Below, in pieces: positions 31,333 to 43,300 of a stretch of DNA of 64,000 nt. Every line of letters starts with the position of its first letter. The first letter of the stretch is position 1. Origin of the DNA: Aptenodytes patagonicus (Eukaryota > Chordata > Aves > Sphenisciformes > Spheniscidae); NCBI RefSeq assembly GCF_965638725.1, contig NC_134970.1, positions 7,670,001 through 7,734,000 on the forward strand, read 5' to 3'. The notes under the pieces were generated by a model, which saw only the letters and a program-made list of their open reading frames with translations, made no database searches and was not told the DNA's origin. Both the position numbers and the translations under genes were made by a program.

Positions 31333-34300
31333 CTGGAACAAACACCAGGAGAAAAGAGGAGTCACGTCTGCAGAAACCCAGAAACCCAGCCTTTGGCCCC
31401 AGATACTGAGAGGGGCCAGGAGAACCCAAGTGGCGGCAGTGAAGGCCACAGGGAAACCCAGGGCCCTCCTGAACTCAGTGCAGCAGGATTTCCTGAGCCT
31501 GATAAACGGCTGACAAATCCCGGGCTGGAAAGACCCCTCTTCCTCCTTGAACTGTTTGCTGGGGCTTCAGGGTTTCAGCAGCCACTGGCCTCTGCTCCCA
31601 GCAGCTGTGTCCCCTATTCCCGCACAGGCCACCATCATCTCTGGGAGGCGGGAAACCTCCCTGTGACTTCCTCAGCACAGGCAGACCCTGCTGCCTGAAG
31701 AGGAAAGGGTTCAAACACAACCCTTTGCAGCACGCTCCGGGCCTGCAGCTCAGATCCCTCCTCCCTGCCCAGTTTGCTCTGGGCAGCAAATTGGTTTCCT
31801 CTCTTGTGCTCGGCAGGAGACTTCTTCCCTGGCAGGGATGAGTTTGGAGACACTGCCTGGGTAGCTGCCTGTCTCCCCAGGCTCAGGGCAGGGAGCAAGG
31901 GGGGAGGCACCCTCTGAAACGTCAGGGACCTCATCCGAGCAAGCTGTCTGACCACCCTCTGTCTTCCCTGGAACGTGGAGGGGGACAGACATGGAGGGGG
32001 ACAGTCCCCAGCGCTAGTGACAACATCCTGCTCTCAGACAGCAGTGGGGATGGCCCTGACCACCCAACATCACACGTGCCCCAAGGAGGTGGGACTCAGC
32101 AACCCTTTCCCAGGGATCCTTCCTGAGATGGCCGGGGAGGCAGAGAGTTAACAGGGTGGGGGCACAAAACCAGCGGAGCACATTGCCTCCCCCTTCCCTC
32201 CTGGGGATGGGGCCTGGCCCTGCAGGATCCCGGTGGTGCCAAGCCAGGAAGGGAGGGAGGATCAGGCTGAGCAAGGCTGGGAAGCGCCCGCTCTCCTCAC
32301 CTTGCATTTGGAGAAGGTAGCCAAGGCAGACCCATGCCCTCTGGCAGGATGCGGCCAGGCAGCCGCTGGTCAGAGTCCCCAGCAGGCCCACCAGAGAGCC
32401 AAACTGCTTGCAAGGATGTCCTCGCTGCAGGGGAGAGCGGCAGGAAAAGGGTCGCAGGCAGCCCCAGCACCCACTGGCCCCTACCGCCCGTCCTGCTCCC
32501 TGAGCAGCGACCGGGCAGAGGGGCAGGCAGGAGGGCTGCCCCATAATCCCAGGAGCCCTGAAACCCAGCACCTGGCCAGGCAGGGCTCCCTTCCGGGGCC
32601 ATGAATGGTGGGGAGGGGGCACCGGGGCACACGGGGGGTCCCTACTCACCATGAGCTCAAACCGCTCCTTGCAAGCTCCCAGCACGTGGGCGCAAACCCG
32701 CAGGGCTCTCTCCCGCTCCCATTCTTGGGCTGAGGTGAGCCAGCCCTTCAGGACCTGAGGCAGGGTGCATCTCTCTTGCAACAGGCATCTTTCTCTCCCT
32801 GAGATCCCTCTCCCTCTCCCTCCTTCTCTGGCCCCTTCCCGGCACAGCCCCCAGCCCCACCGAGCACTGGCACTGCTGCCTCCACCGCCTTGCTCTCTCC
32901 AGCTGCCTCTGCCCTGAGCCAGGTGTTGCTTCCCTGCCAGCGTCTCCCCACTCCAGCCTTCCCCCAGGCTGCTCTCGCCCAGCTCAGGGCTGGCTCTTGG
33001 CTTTCCCTCTGGCAGGACCCACTTCTCTGCCTGTCCTGAGGCCACAGTGGCCGGGCGCTCCTGTCCCCCAGCTCAGGCCCTGGCCCCAGCCAGACACACA
33101 GCCTCAGAGCGAGGAGCCAAAGCCCCACTTTCCCATAGGAAAGGTATCCACCTCCTATCACCCTCTAAGGCCTTGATTCCCTGCCCCTGTGACGCTTTCC
33201 CTGTTGCCCCATGGCTACTCACGTGGACCACATCGTCAAAACAGGCAGAGGTGGCCTCTGCCTCCAGAAGGCTTTCTATGAGATGGCCCAGATCTTCCAT
33301 GCCTCTCCTGTGCAGAAGCTGAAAGGAGGAAAGGAGAGCTGAGGTTCTGCATCACGGGGGCTGCCAGGGCGCACTGAGGTGGGATCCTGACCCAGAGGTG
33401 GGCAGGCACTGGCCGGTGGGTACCTGCACGTTCACAGCTGCCCTCACTGTCTTCCTTCCCTTGTTCATCCGCCCCTTGGAAGGGTAGGACAAGACACTCT
33501 GGCAGCACACTGACAGCAGGTTGCGACTTTCCTCCCTGCTCAGAGGTGGCCTCAGCTTGCTGGCCAGAGGAAAAAGGAAGAGAAAACAGAAAGGGGATTT
33601 ACTAGCCCTCTCCAGAGTGGCTCAAACCATAGCTGGGTTCCTCCTAATCGAGGGCCCCAAATCCAACATCCCCAGCCCATGCCAGCGAGCACTGCCTTCA
33701 GCTCCAGCAATTCCTGCCTCCTCCCAGGCAGCAGGCAACCCCCACACCCAGGTTAAGGAACCCCTGAGGCTCCCTTCCATCGGGAGACACCCGAAATGGG
33801 GAACACCCTCCCACTCCACAGCCCCAGCAGCTCCCGGCTCCACGCTCAAGGTCACTGGGGCTGGGACACACTGGGAGCCCCCGGAGCCCGGGGAACAGAC
33901 CTCACCTCAACTCCTCCAGGGCCTGAAACACTCCATACACCAGGGAGTCCCAGGGCTCCCCCTTTATCCAGTCCTGCAAGTCCCAGAGAGACAAGCGCAC
34001 AGTTGGCAGTGGGCAGGGGCACGGGACAGCCCTCCCGCCTCCCCCGGGGACAGGCTCCACTGACAGGCCCTGCCCCGTCACCCCCATGGATCCCCAAAGG
34101 CACCGCAGGAGGGACCCTGCTCCCCAGCCATAGCCACCCAGCACCAGCGCCCAAGGGCCCCACCAGCTCGGGACACAGCTCCAGGAGCTCGCATGAAGCC
34201 GAGAGACCATTGTGCCTCTGGGGAAAGCAGCCTCATGGCACAGCCCAAAACTCCCCCGTGTGACTGCCCCGGCTACAGGCACTCACCAGCAGGGTCCGCG

Positions 34301-37300
34301 TCGCCTCCTGCTTCAAGGAGAGCTCAAAGCTGCCGCAGTCGCCCACAGCCCGGATGGCGCTGCTGACCTCAGTGATGCTCTGCACCAAGGCAAGCTTGAG
34401 CTGCAAGTCCTGAGGCCAAAGAGAGCAAAGCACCCCTTGAACTCTTTGAAGGGCTGAGGCAGGGAAGAGGAGCATGGAACCCGTGGGGGTTTGGGGTCTG
34501 GACGTTGAGGACAAACCCTTCCTTGGGGGATCTTTAGAAAGAGACCGTCCATCTCGGTATGCCCCAGCCCTGAGGGGCTGGAGCGAGGGCACCCAGGCAT
34601 CCCTGCCCCTGCACGCCCCACGCTCCTACCCTCTGTTTGGCTCTGGAGAGCCGCAGGATGTTGCCCATGATTTCTTTATCCACGCAGGTGAGCAGCTGCT
34701 CCTTGGGGGCACGCAGCGCAATGCCGCTGTAGGTGCGCATGAGAGCAGCGCAAGTGGCCTGGGCTCTCCCCGTGTTCTGCCGCCGCTGTATCTGTGTCGA
34801 CAGAGATGCCCCAAGACATCAGCTCCAGGACTCCCGCAGGCTCCTGCGGCAGGCCGCTGCCCTGCACCCTCACCAGCTCCTCGTTCACCTGGGCACCTCC
34901 CAGCAGCTCCCCAAGCTACTCCTCAAGCTGCGAGCTCTGGGGCCGGGAGCTGTTCCCATCCCACAGCGTGGGTTCTCGCATGGACTGAGGAGGAGGGTGC
35001 AGCCAGCATCACACACACTGCTGGTGGTTTTACCACTGATTTGAGGGGTTGGGGAGCTGTCTGGAAGCTTTCTGTGGAAAGGTATCTGAAATAGCCTGTC
35101 ACGGTCCTGCTTAGAGACGCGCAGCCTACGCGTGCCAGTGGGCAGATCAGCCCAGTCTGCCCACCGCCCAGGCCAGGCTGCACCGCTCTCTCTGCAGGGC
35201 CCTGCCCTGCCCTGAAAGGCTTCCCCGTGGCCCCCAGGTGGGGGGCAGAGCCAGCGAGACCTCACCAGGCTCCTGCTCCCAGCCCTCAGCTTTGGGGAAG
35301 GGGCAGAGTGTCGCACCATGCCCACCCCCTTCTTGCCAGCTCCTGCTGAAGTTAAGTCACGGGCAACGTGGCTGCATGCAAGCAACTGCTGCAGCTGCCC
35401 CAGCCGGCCGGCTCTGATCCACGAGGTGTCAAACTCCGTCCTTTCCAATGACACCTCAGGGGCCCCAATGCCAGGACATCCCCTCTGAAACACAGGTCTC
35501 AGGGAGCTCTTACAAGAGGGCTTATCTAAACACAGCTGCCACGGTTTGGCTGCTGCAGGTGTAGAAGTGGAAATAAGGCCAAAAAAGGAAAGCCAAACAG
35601 CAAAACCCTGGATCCTTTACCTTCCAGCCCATGGAAGTCTGATAAAACCAGTCTCTAGTGAAAGCGGCGGTGAACATCGTCACTGTGTCCAAGACCAGGT
35701 GGAAGTGGCTCTTGGCAGCGTGGGACACAACAAAAATCATTCCCTGCAACCACAGAGAAACAGGGAGTCGGCTCCAGCCCAGGCACTCAGCTGCAGCCAG
35801 TGACAACGGCCAGGCAGGACGTTGCAGCAAGGGGGGAATGGCAGCAACGGGGAAATCAAGGAGGTCTGGAGCAGCCCTCCCTCTCCCCCAGGAACAGGCA
35901 GGGGATGCTCAGGACATGAGCATCACCTCACCTGGGCCTCAGACAGCTCCACAGGGTTTGTCTCCTGAAGGAACCTCAGCACCTGCTCTTGGACGTGTCT
36001 GAGGTCCTGACAAGCTGCCAGTGCTGTCCCAAGAGCCTTGTACAGGAAAAGCTGAAAGAGAAGAGGCCGAGCCCGAGATGCGGTCACGGCTCGACCTGTC
36101 AGGAGAGGGCTGGCCCCAGGTGGACCCGACCACCCCTGGGAGCAGGCGAGGCCAGCCGTGGTGCCAGGCTGTAGCCAGCCACTGGAGCAGCCCAGGAGGA
36201 AGTGCCTTTGGGGGTGAAGGAAGGGGAAGCAGTGAAAACCGCCTGCATGGGCAGAGCACCGGCACCAGCCCCAGCCCCAGCCCCAGCACGGGGCAGGAGA
36301 CACACCTTCTCCCAGGAACCAGGGGCAGAGCTGCCCAGCTGCTGGCTCAGCTCCTGGCTCAGGCCCACGGTCCAAGCCTTGTCCTCGATGGGCTCCAGTG
36401 ACGCTTGTAGGAACTGTGGGGAACAGGAGAGGAAGCCGAGTGTTCCCCTGCCCTTGGCCAGGACCCTTTCCACACTCACATGTCCCGGGACACTGCTGGG
36501 GGAGAGCTGCCGGGAACGGCAGTCTCTTCCCCTGCCCCACCCAACCCTCTTTTCTCCAGCCTCCCTCTTCTCCTAACACCTCAGGTGAGACCCCCTGGCA
36601 CGCCAGATGTGGAGGAGGAGGCAGTGCTAAGGCGTGTGCCACAGCGTTAGAGGGCATTAGCCATCAGCCGTGGCACATGTGCAGAGAGCAGCTCCTCTGA
36701 GCAGGCAGGCACCTACTGTGGGGGGAGGTGCAGGGTGCTCAGGAGGTGCCCCCACCTCCTGGTGCCTACACAGGCAGCCCCAAGCTTCCTCCCACAATTT
36801 TGTTTGCTCCCTCTTCTCCCCCAAGCATGCGATACCTTAAGCAGACGGTGCTCCCACTCTGCAGAGTCCAGGGAGATCTCGGTTTTTCCTAGAAAGCAAG
36901 AGGAAGCAAAAGCCCTTGCTGCTATTTAAGCTCACACCAAAGAAGAGCCCAGTGGTCTCCTCTGCGGTCAGACCTCCCAAAAGTCCCAGGCCATCAGGCT
37001 AGAAAGGCCCTAGAAGCACCTGCGCCAAAGCCCTTGTGAGGCCAAAGACACAGGAGGGAGCCCAGGGGCGTTTGTCAGAGCCACTGCATTCAAGTTGGGG
37101 AAGGACGCACTGACCGCAGCTGATCCCCACTGCTTGACTGCAGCTCCCAGAACAACGCCGACCACTGAGTGCCAGCACGCACCGGCAACACACATTTTCT
37201 CCTGAATGACCCACCACTTTCTGCCCATTTGCAGCCCTCCTCCCAGGCTATTGCCAAGGACAGATGCTGCAAACCTGGCCTGGCCTGGGGACTCGGCCCT

Positions 37301-40300
37301 CCAAAGCCAGGGGCTGCACCTCCTCCAGGAGCACCAGTCCTGTCCCTGCCCCAGACACCATCCCAGCCAGGACATGGGGGTGCCACCAAGACCTGCCCTC
37401 CTAGGGGACATCAACGGCTGCCCCCAGCCTCAGTGCTGGCTCCCTGGGAGGGGAAAGGCAGCAGAGCAAGTGCTGGGGAGCTGGGGACAATTCCCCTCCG
37501 TCACACTGGAAAGCTGCCCTGCCCCTTCTCTGTCCCCATAGCCTCTCCCTCCCCTCCCGCGCTTTACCTTCCAAGTACTGCAGCAGGAGGGGGATCTCGG
37601 TCGCCCACGCCGCCCCCAAGGCTCTGTGGATCCTGCCGTGGAGGGCCTGCAGCAGCTGCAATGCAGTGACTGCACGTTCGCCGCTCTTGTGAGGAGCTGC
37701 CGCCACCACCTAGGCGAGAGCAGGAGAGAAGGGTCACTCCTGCCGCCAGAGCTGCAGCTTCTCCCGGGAGGGAGCTTGGGAGCTCGGCGCCACTCCGGCC
37801 AGCAGCGGGCATCCAATGGCTTCACCCAGGGTGCTGCTGGCCCCGAGAAAGGAGTGGGATCCCCGACGGGCCCAGGAAGGTTCAGGCGCACTGCCTTCTC
37901 CTTGCGGGCTCCTGGCACTGGCCTCAAAAGCACCTCTGCCCCAGGCTCTCCCACCACCCCTGGCCAGAAAAGCTCTTTCCTCAGAGCCCCGTTACTCACC
38001 AGCAGTCGAGCCAGCAGGGCCTGGGGAGTCGGCAGCTGGGCTGCGGGGAAGAAGAAAGGCTGGGTGACCGACGAGCCCCTGCCATGCCCTGCCCCTCGCA
38101 CCTCCCTTGCCCCCGCAGAGGGCTGAGGGCTGAGAGCAGCTGCGCTGCCACAGCGCTGGCCTCGGGGGGGACTCCCAAGGGCTGCCCAGCATGAGATGAA
38201 GTCAGCTCCAGCATGGCCAGGAACGAGCCCCGGCTCACCAGGAGCACGCTGCGAGCAGGAGAGCCAGGCCTCTGCGCCAGGCGAGAGGCAATGCAGGGAA
38301 GAGTCCCTCGTGCCCAGCAGCAGAGCCTTTGGTTCTCCCGGGCTCCTGCTCAGGGCTGGCAGGGCACGCGTAAACACAGACTGGCCCGGCACCCAGCCAA
38401 ACCCAGCAGCACTCACTGGGGCTCCTACCTTGCTCCTGGGAGTCCACGGCATCAGGCTCCTCCTCTTCTTCTTCGCATCCTGCTCTCTCCCGTCTCTCAG
38501 CCAGGGCTTGGAGACAGCGGGAGAGCGGGATCAGCATGCCGCTGTACTGGGCTGGCACCACATACTGCAGCAGCCTCGGCCACAGGAGCTGCAGAGAAGA
38601 ACCAGGCAATTCGCCACACTGGCACTTCCACTCAGCTCGAAGACAAAAAGGATGGTCTGCGTTTCCCTGAGCCTTGTGTGCTGATTCAGCGCACGTGAGG
38701 GGAGAGGTTCAGGGCATGAGGAAGCGCAACGAAAAATGCCCTGAAGGCAAGAAGTGACCACAGCAGCAGGGCAGAGGGCAACTTACTTTGGTCATCCCTC
38801 TCAGAGAGACATCCAGCGAGCCCAGAATGTCCACGCACAGGGCTTGAAGAGCTCCTTCCTCCGGGGTTTCCCAGGCAAAAAGGCCTCCTGCCACCTGTAA
38901 GACAGAGTTGGCAAAACCCCCGTTACTCTCAGCTCCCAACCGACGAGGCTCAGGCACGGTCCCACCAGTGCTGCTGCGCCAACCTGCCGGGAGCAGAGGA
39001 CAAGGACAGCCGGACCCAGCTCGGGGACCAGTTCCCGGACCCTGGGAAGGACTGGCAAGCCTGGGAGCAGAGAGAGACGCTGCTTGTCTGCACAGTCCCC
39101 CAGGGCCCAAATGCTGCTGTTGTGCCACCAAAACAGGTGAGGAACGTGCCCTTCAGCAGGGCGTGCTCGGCGCCAGCCCTGGCGGCGGCATGCCCAGCCC
39201 AACGGATGTGGAGGAGAATTGCAGAAGCCCTTTCCTTCGCCCTGCTCCCAAAGCAGAGCCTCCCCGAGCCCCGGAGCAAAGCGACGCACACAGATCCCCT
39301 GGCTGGAAGGAAGCTCCAGCCAGAGGGAAGATCCTCGGCAAGTCAGCAGGAGGCTCGGCCATCCCCAGCCTTCATCTCCTGGGCGCCCAGCTGGAAACAC
39401 TCACCAAAGGGACCGCCAAATGGCCTGTCCCCTTGCCAGAAGGGACACGGGTCCCCAGACTGCTATCGGATGGGCAGGGCGTGCTTTGGAGGGCCAGAGC
39501 ACGAGAACACCACAGAAAGCTCCTCTAGCCAGGCCCACCTGTCTGCATTGGCTGGAGGATGTCCTGTCCCTACAAGGCCCCTCCCTTTGCAAGACGGCTT
39601 TGCTGCAGGTGCCTGTGGACACAGCTCAGCCCGTCGGGCATGCAGGCAGCCCCGCAGTCCTGGGTGGCACGCCCAGGTGCAAACCCACGTCATCCACTGA
39701 CATCTCCACCAACATCAGCACAGACACCCACGAGGAGGAATGGCCGTTTGGAGGCCGCTCCGATGGCAGTGCCGGTGCTGATGGCCCTGCAGCATGGAGC
39801 TCTCCATGGTCAAGGATGCCTGCAGGAGCTCTCAGCACAGTCCAGGCACCCGCCGAAGCCCCGGGTGTCCCACTCTGCCCTTACCAGTCTGCCTGAGGTC
39901 CGGCTGAACTCGTTGAAGATGTGCCCCACCACATCCCATGCCCAGCAGCTCTGGGAGCCGGAGCTGAGCAGCTCCCTGATGAACTCCAGAACTGCCCTCC
40001 GCACCTGCCAGGGGGAGAGTGTGGTTACGACCCTCCTGTTCAAAACCCAAAGGGAAGCTGCCTTCGCTTGGGGGCAGCCTTTGTAGCTCGCGGAGGGATG
40101 ACAAGGGCACGGCAGAAGCTTTTGCTCCTGGGTTCAGGAATGGGCTTTAGCACCAGGCTGGACGTGCATCTGCCCTGCAGAGCACAATGACCTCCCCACT
40201 CTGCTCTGCCAGCTCTCCCCGGTGAGGAGCCATCACCCACCACCTGGGCAACGTGCCGGCGCTTCCCCAGGCACCCCAGCCCTGCCCACGCCAGCAGCAG

Positions 40301-43300
40301 CGGCACCTCTTGCCATCAGCTCTCTGGGGAGCACGAGGAAGTGGGGAAAGGGAATGGTCATCTAGGTCAGACCCCAAACCGCTGCTTCCTGCTATGGCCT
40401 TGCCAGGCTCTGCCCCGAGGGAAAGGGTTTCTCTGCCTGCCCTGGCAGCACCGCCCCTTCCCAAACCAGCTCACCGGGGCACTGGGGTCGTTGCACACCG
40501 ACCGCACGGCCTCCACCACCTGGGGCAGCTTCTCTCTTGTTGCAGGTGCTGGAAGAGATACAGAGAGTGTGCATTGAGGCAGAGCCCCGATGGCAGAAGG
40601 GATCCCTTGAAGCTTCCAAGCTTTTCATACACCAGTGGGACAGAAAAGCGGGGCCTGACTGACTTCACAGGAGGCAGCGGCACACCCAGAGCAACTCTGT
40701 TTCTAGAGGCACAGCAATTTTATAGGGACTGAAAGCTATGGTAACAGAGAGCATGAGAGAAATGGCATGGGTACAAGCAGCTCCTGCGCGTGCCAGCCCG
40801 CCCGCTCGCCCATCAGCCCACCCGTGTTACTGAGCTTGGAGCATCGTCCTTGGTGTGCCACCATTTCTAACTGCCGGGGGAGAGCTCGAGCCCTGTCACA
40901 GGGCGTCAGCTCAGCTGGGGGACCTGCTCTTTGCAGCTCCTTTTGGGTGCAGGTGTACCACTTTCAGCCCGTTTCTGCTCTCAGCCCAGTAGCCCCAACC
41001 CCTGCCTCGTGTCTCTGGCCCATGGCACTGACCGTCAGAGTGGGCCAGCGCTCCCAGCAGGCCCAGGGCTGCCACACGGCCGGCCTCGCTCCCACCACTC
41101 AGCTGGGAGTGCAGAAACATGACTGTCTCCTCAGGGCACATGTGGGCTGCAGGGAAGAAATCGCGTTCTGCATTAGCAGGCAGCTGCCGCCGACCGCCGA
41201 GGTCTCTCTGGGAGAGAGCTGCCATGGCACGGCGGGGCATCGCCCAGTCTCCTCTCCTTACCCTGCAGAATGATGCAGCGGGACAGCACTGCCTTATGGG
41301 CCGGGCCAGGCTCTTTGGTCACCTCAGAGAGCTGTGGGAACAAGGTCCGTTTTAAAGAAACTAGCGTCAGCGTTGAGGGGGACTGAAAAGAGACGGTGCT
41401 CTCTGCCCTCCTCTCCCAGAGTCCTCCTGTGACTTGGCTGAGAGGGAAATCGCTGTGGGAACCGGGCTGCCCCTTGGACCCGTTCCAAACCGCCAGGATC
41501 AGGCCTCCTGCAGCCTTAAGGCACCTACGTGGCACCCACGTGGCACCCAGCTCACAAATCCTGGCGGAGGGATGCCCTGCCCTGCCCTGTCCTGCCTTTC
41601 CCTTCCCTGCCAGCTGGCAGGTCTTTCCCCTCCACGGCAATCAGGTGTGCAGGCCCCAGGCCGGTGGCAGGGCGCAGGCTCCCCTTACCTGGCGGTGCAC
41701 AGCCGTGCTGATGGCAACAGCCATGCCCTGTGGGATTGGGGTCTGAACTCCCTCCAGCGTCTCCAGGACATAGATGAGGCTCTACAAGAGAACGGGGGAG
41801 GAAGAGGAGGCTAAAGCCACCAAAAGTCACTTGGGAAGGGAGAAACACAGCACATGTGGGATAAGGGGAGTCCCTAACACCACCTCCCAGGGAAAAGCCC
41901 AAACCCTCCTGCATGGGGCTTCTTGTTTGCCCTCCCCTCAGAGCAGCATCGGGAGGGTCTCTTTCCTCTGAAGAGAGCCCGGTGTTGACAACTCAGTTTC
42001 CCACCACTTCCCACTCGTCAGACCTTGCCCCTCACTGGATGGGACGGGACGTGGCCCTGGGCATTAGGGCAAAGCTCTTCCCGCACACAGAGCTCCAGGG
42101 AGGTGCCAATGCCTCCCTTCCTGAGAAGATGAGCCTCGGGGACTCTTGGCTCCCTCCTGCCCGCCCCCCCCGGCATTGCTCTTTTCTTGCCCAAAGAGCC
42201 CAGGAAGCCTCAGGCCTCCTCTGCTCTCCCTGTTCCTTCTCGAAGGGCTGCCCAGCTCCCCCTGGCACCCCACAGCTCCCCAGTGCCTTGTGCCACTCGC
42301 TCAGGCCCACCCCAGCAGCCATGCCGGGCCCGACGCGACTTCTCACCTTGGTGACCCGAGAGGTGTCTCGGACCTCCTGATATTGGTGCAGGAGCCAGAG
42401 GAGCTGCTCCCAGGCATGCTCTCGGTGCTGCTCCTCATGCAGAAGGACCCCCATCATGGCAGCCACCGCCCCGAGGACAGCCTGCTTGTCCTGGACAGGG
42501 AAGGGAGAGGCTCTGCTTGGAGGGCTGAAGGTCTGCCTAGCGCTCAGCATCCCCTGGACACCAGTCTGCCCTTCCCACTGGGAGGGGTTTCCCTTTCCCT
42601 TCTGCCCTGCAGGAGAAGGGCTCACTCCAGAGGAGAGAGAGCATTTCCCCATGCTGGTACCCCAGCCCTCCCTGCAGAAAGGCCCCAGGACTTGGCTGCT
42701 TCCCTCCAGGGAGCCTCCAGCCCCAGGCAATGTGCTGGCAGGCTCCCGGCTTGGGGTGCTTTCTCACCCAGATCGCTTCCCTTCCCTGCCCGCCTCTGCT
42801 CGCACCCCACCGGGCACAGACGGACCCACTGACGTGGACATCCCTGCTGCGGCCCCAGGCGTGGAAAGCAGCACTTCTCACCTCTTCCTCCTCGCAGCCC
42901 AGCCAGTTTACCACCGCGTAACGGAAGACCGGGTAAATGTCTTCACAGAGCTGCGCTTTCCCGTTGCGAGGGAAGGGACATTGCTCCCGGTTGCAGAAGT
43001 AGGTATTGACCCCTTTTGACCATTGCTCCAGAACTGCACCAGGAGAAAGGACAAGGGAGCACCTGAGAGTCTGCAGCAAGGAAGGTTCCTTGCACCCTCG
43101 CCCAAGCCTGCTTTAAGGGCAGTCCCAGGCTCGGCAGGGCTCAGCCTAGGACCAGAGCTGGATCCGAGGACAAGCCGTGCTCTTGAGGTATCTGGATTCA
43201 ATCACCCCACTGTTTCTCTCCTTCTCCCCGTCGCACCTTTTCCTCCTCAATGCCCTGTTCCCCTCCAGCATTTTCCACTGCAGCCGCTGCCCTTCCCTTC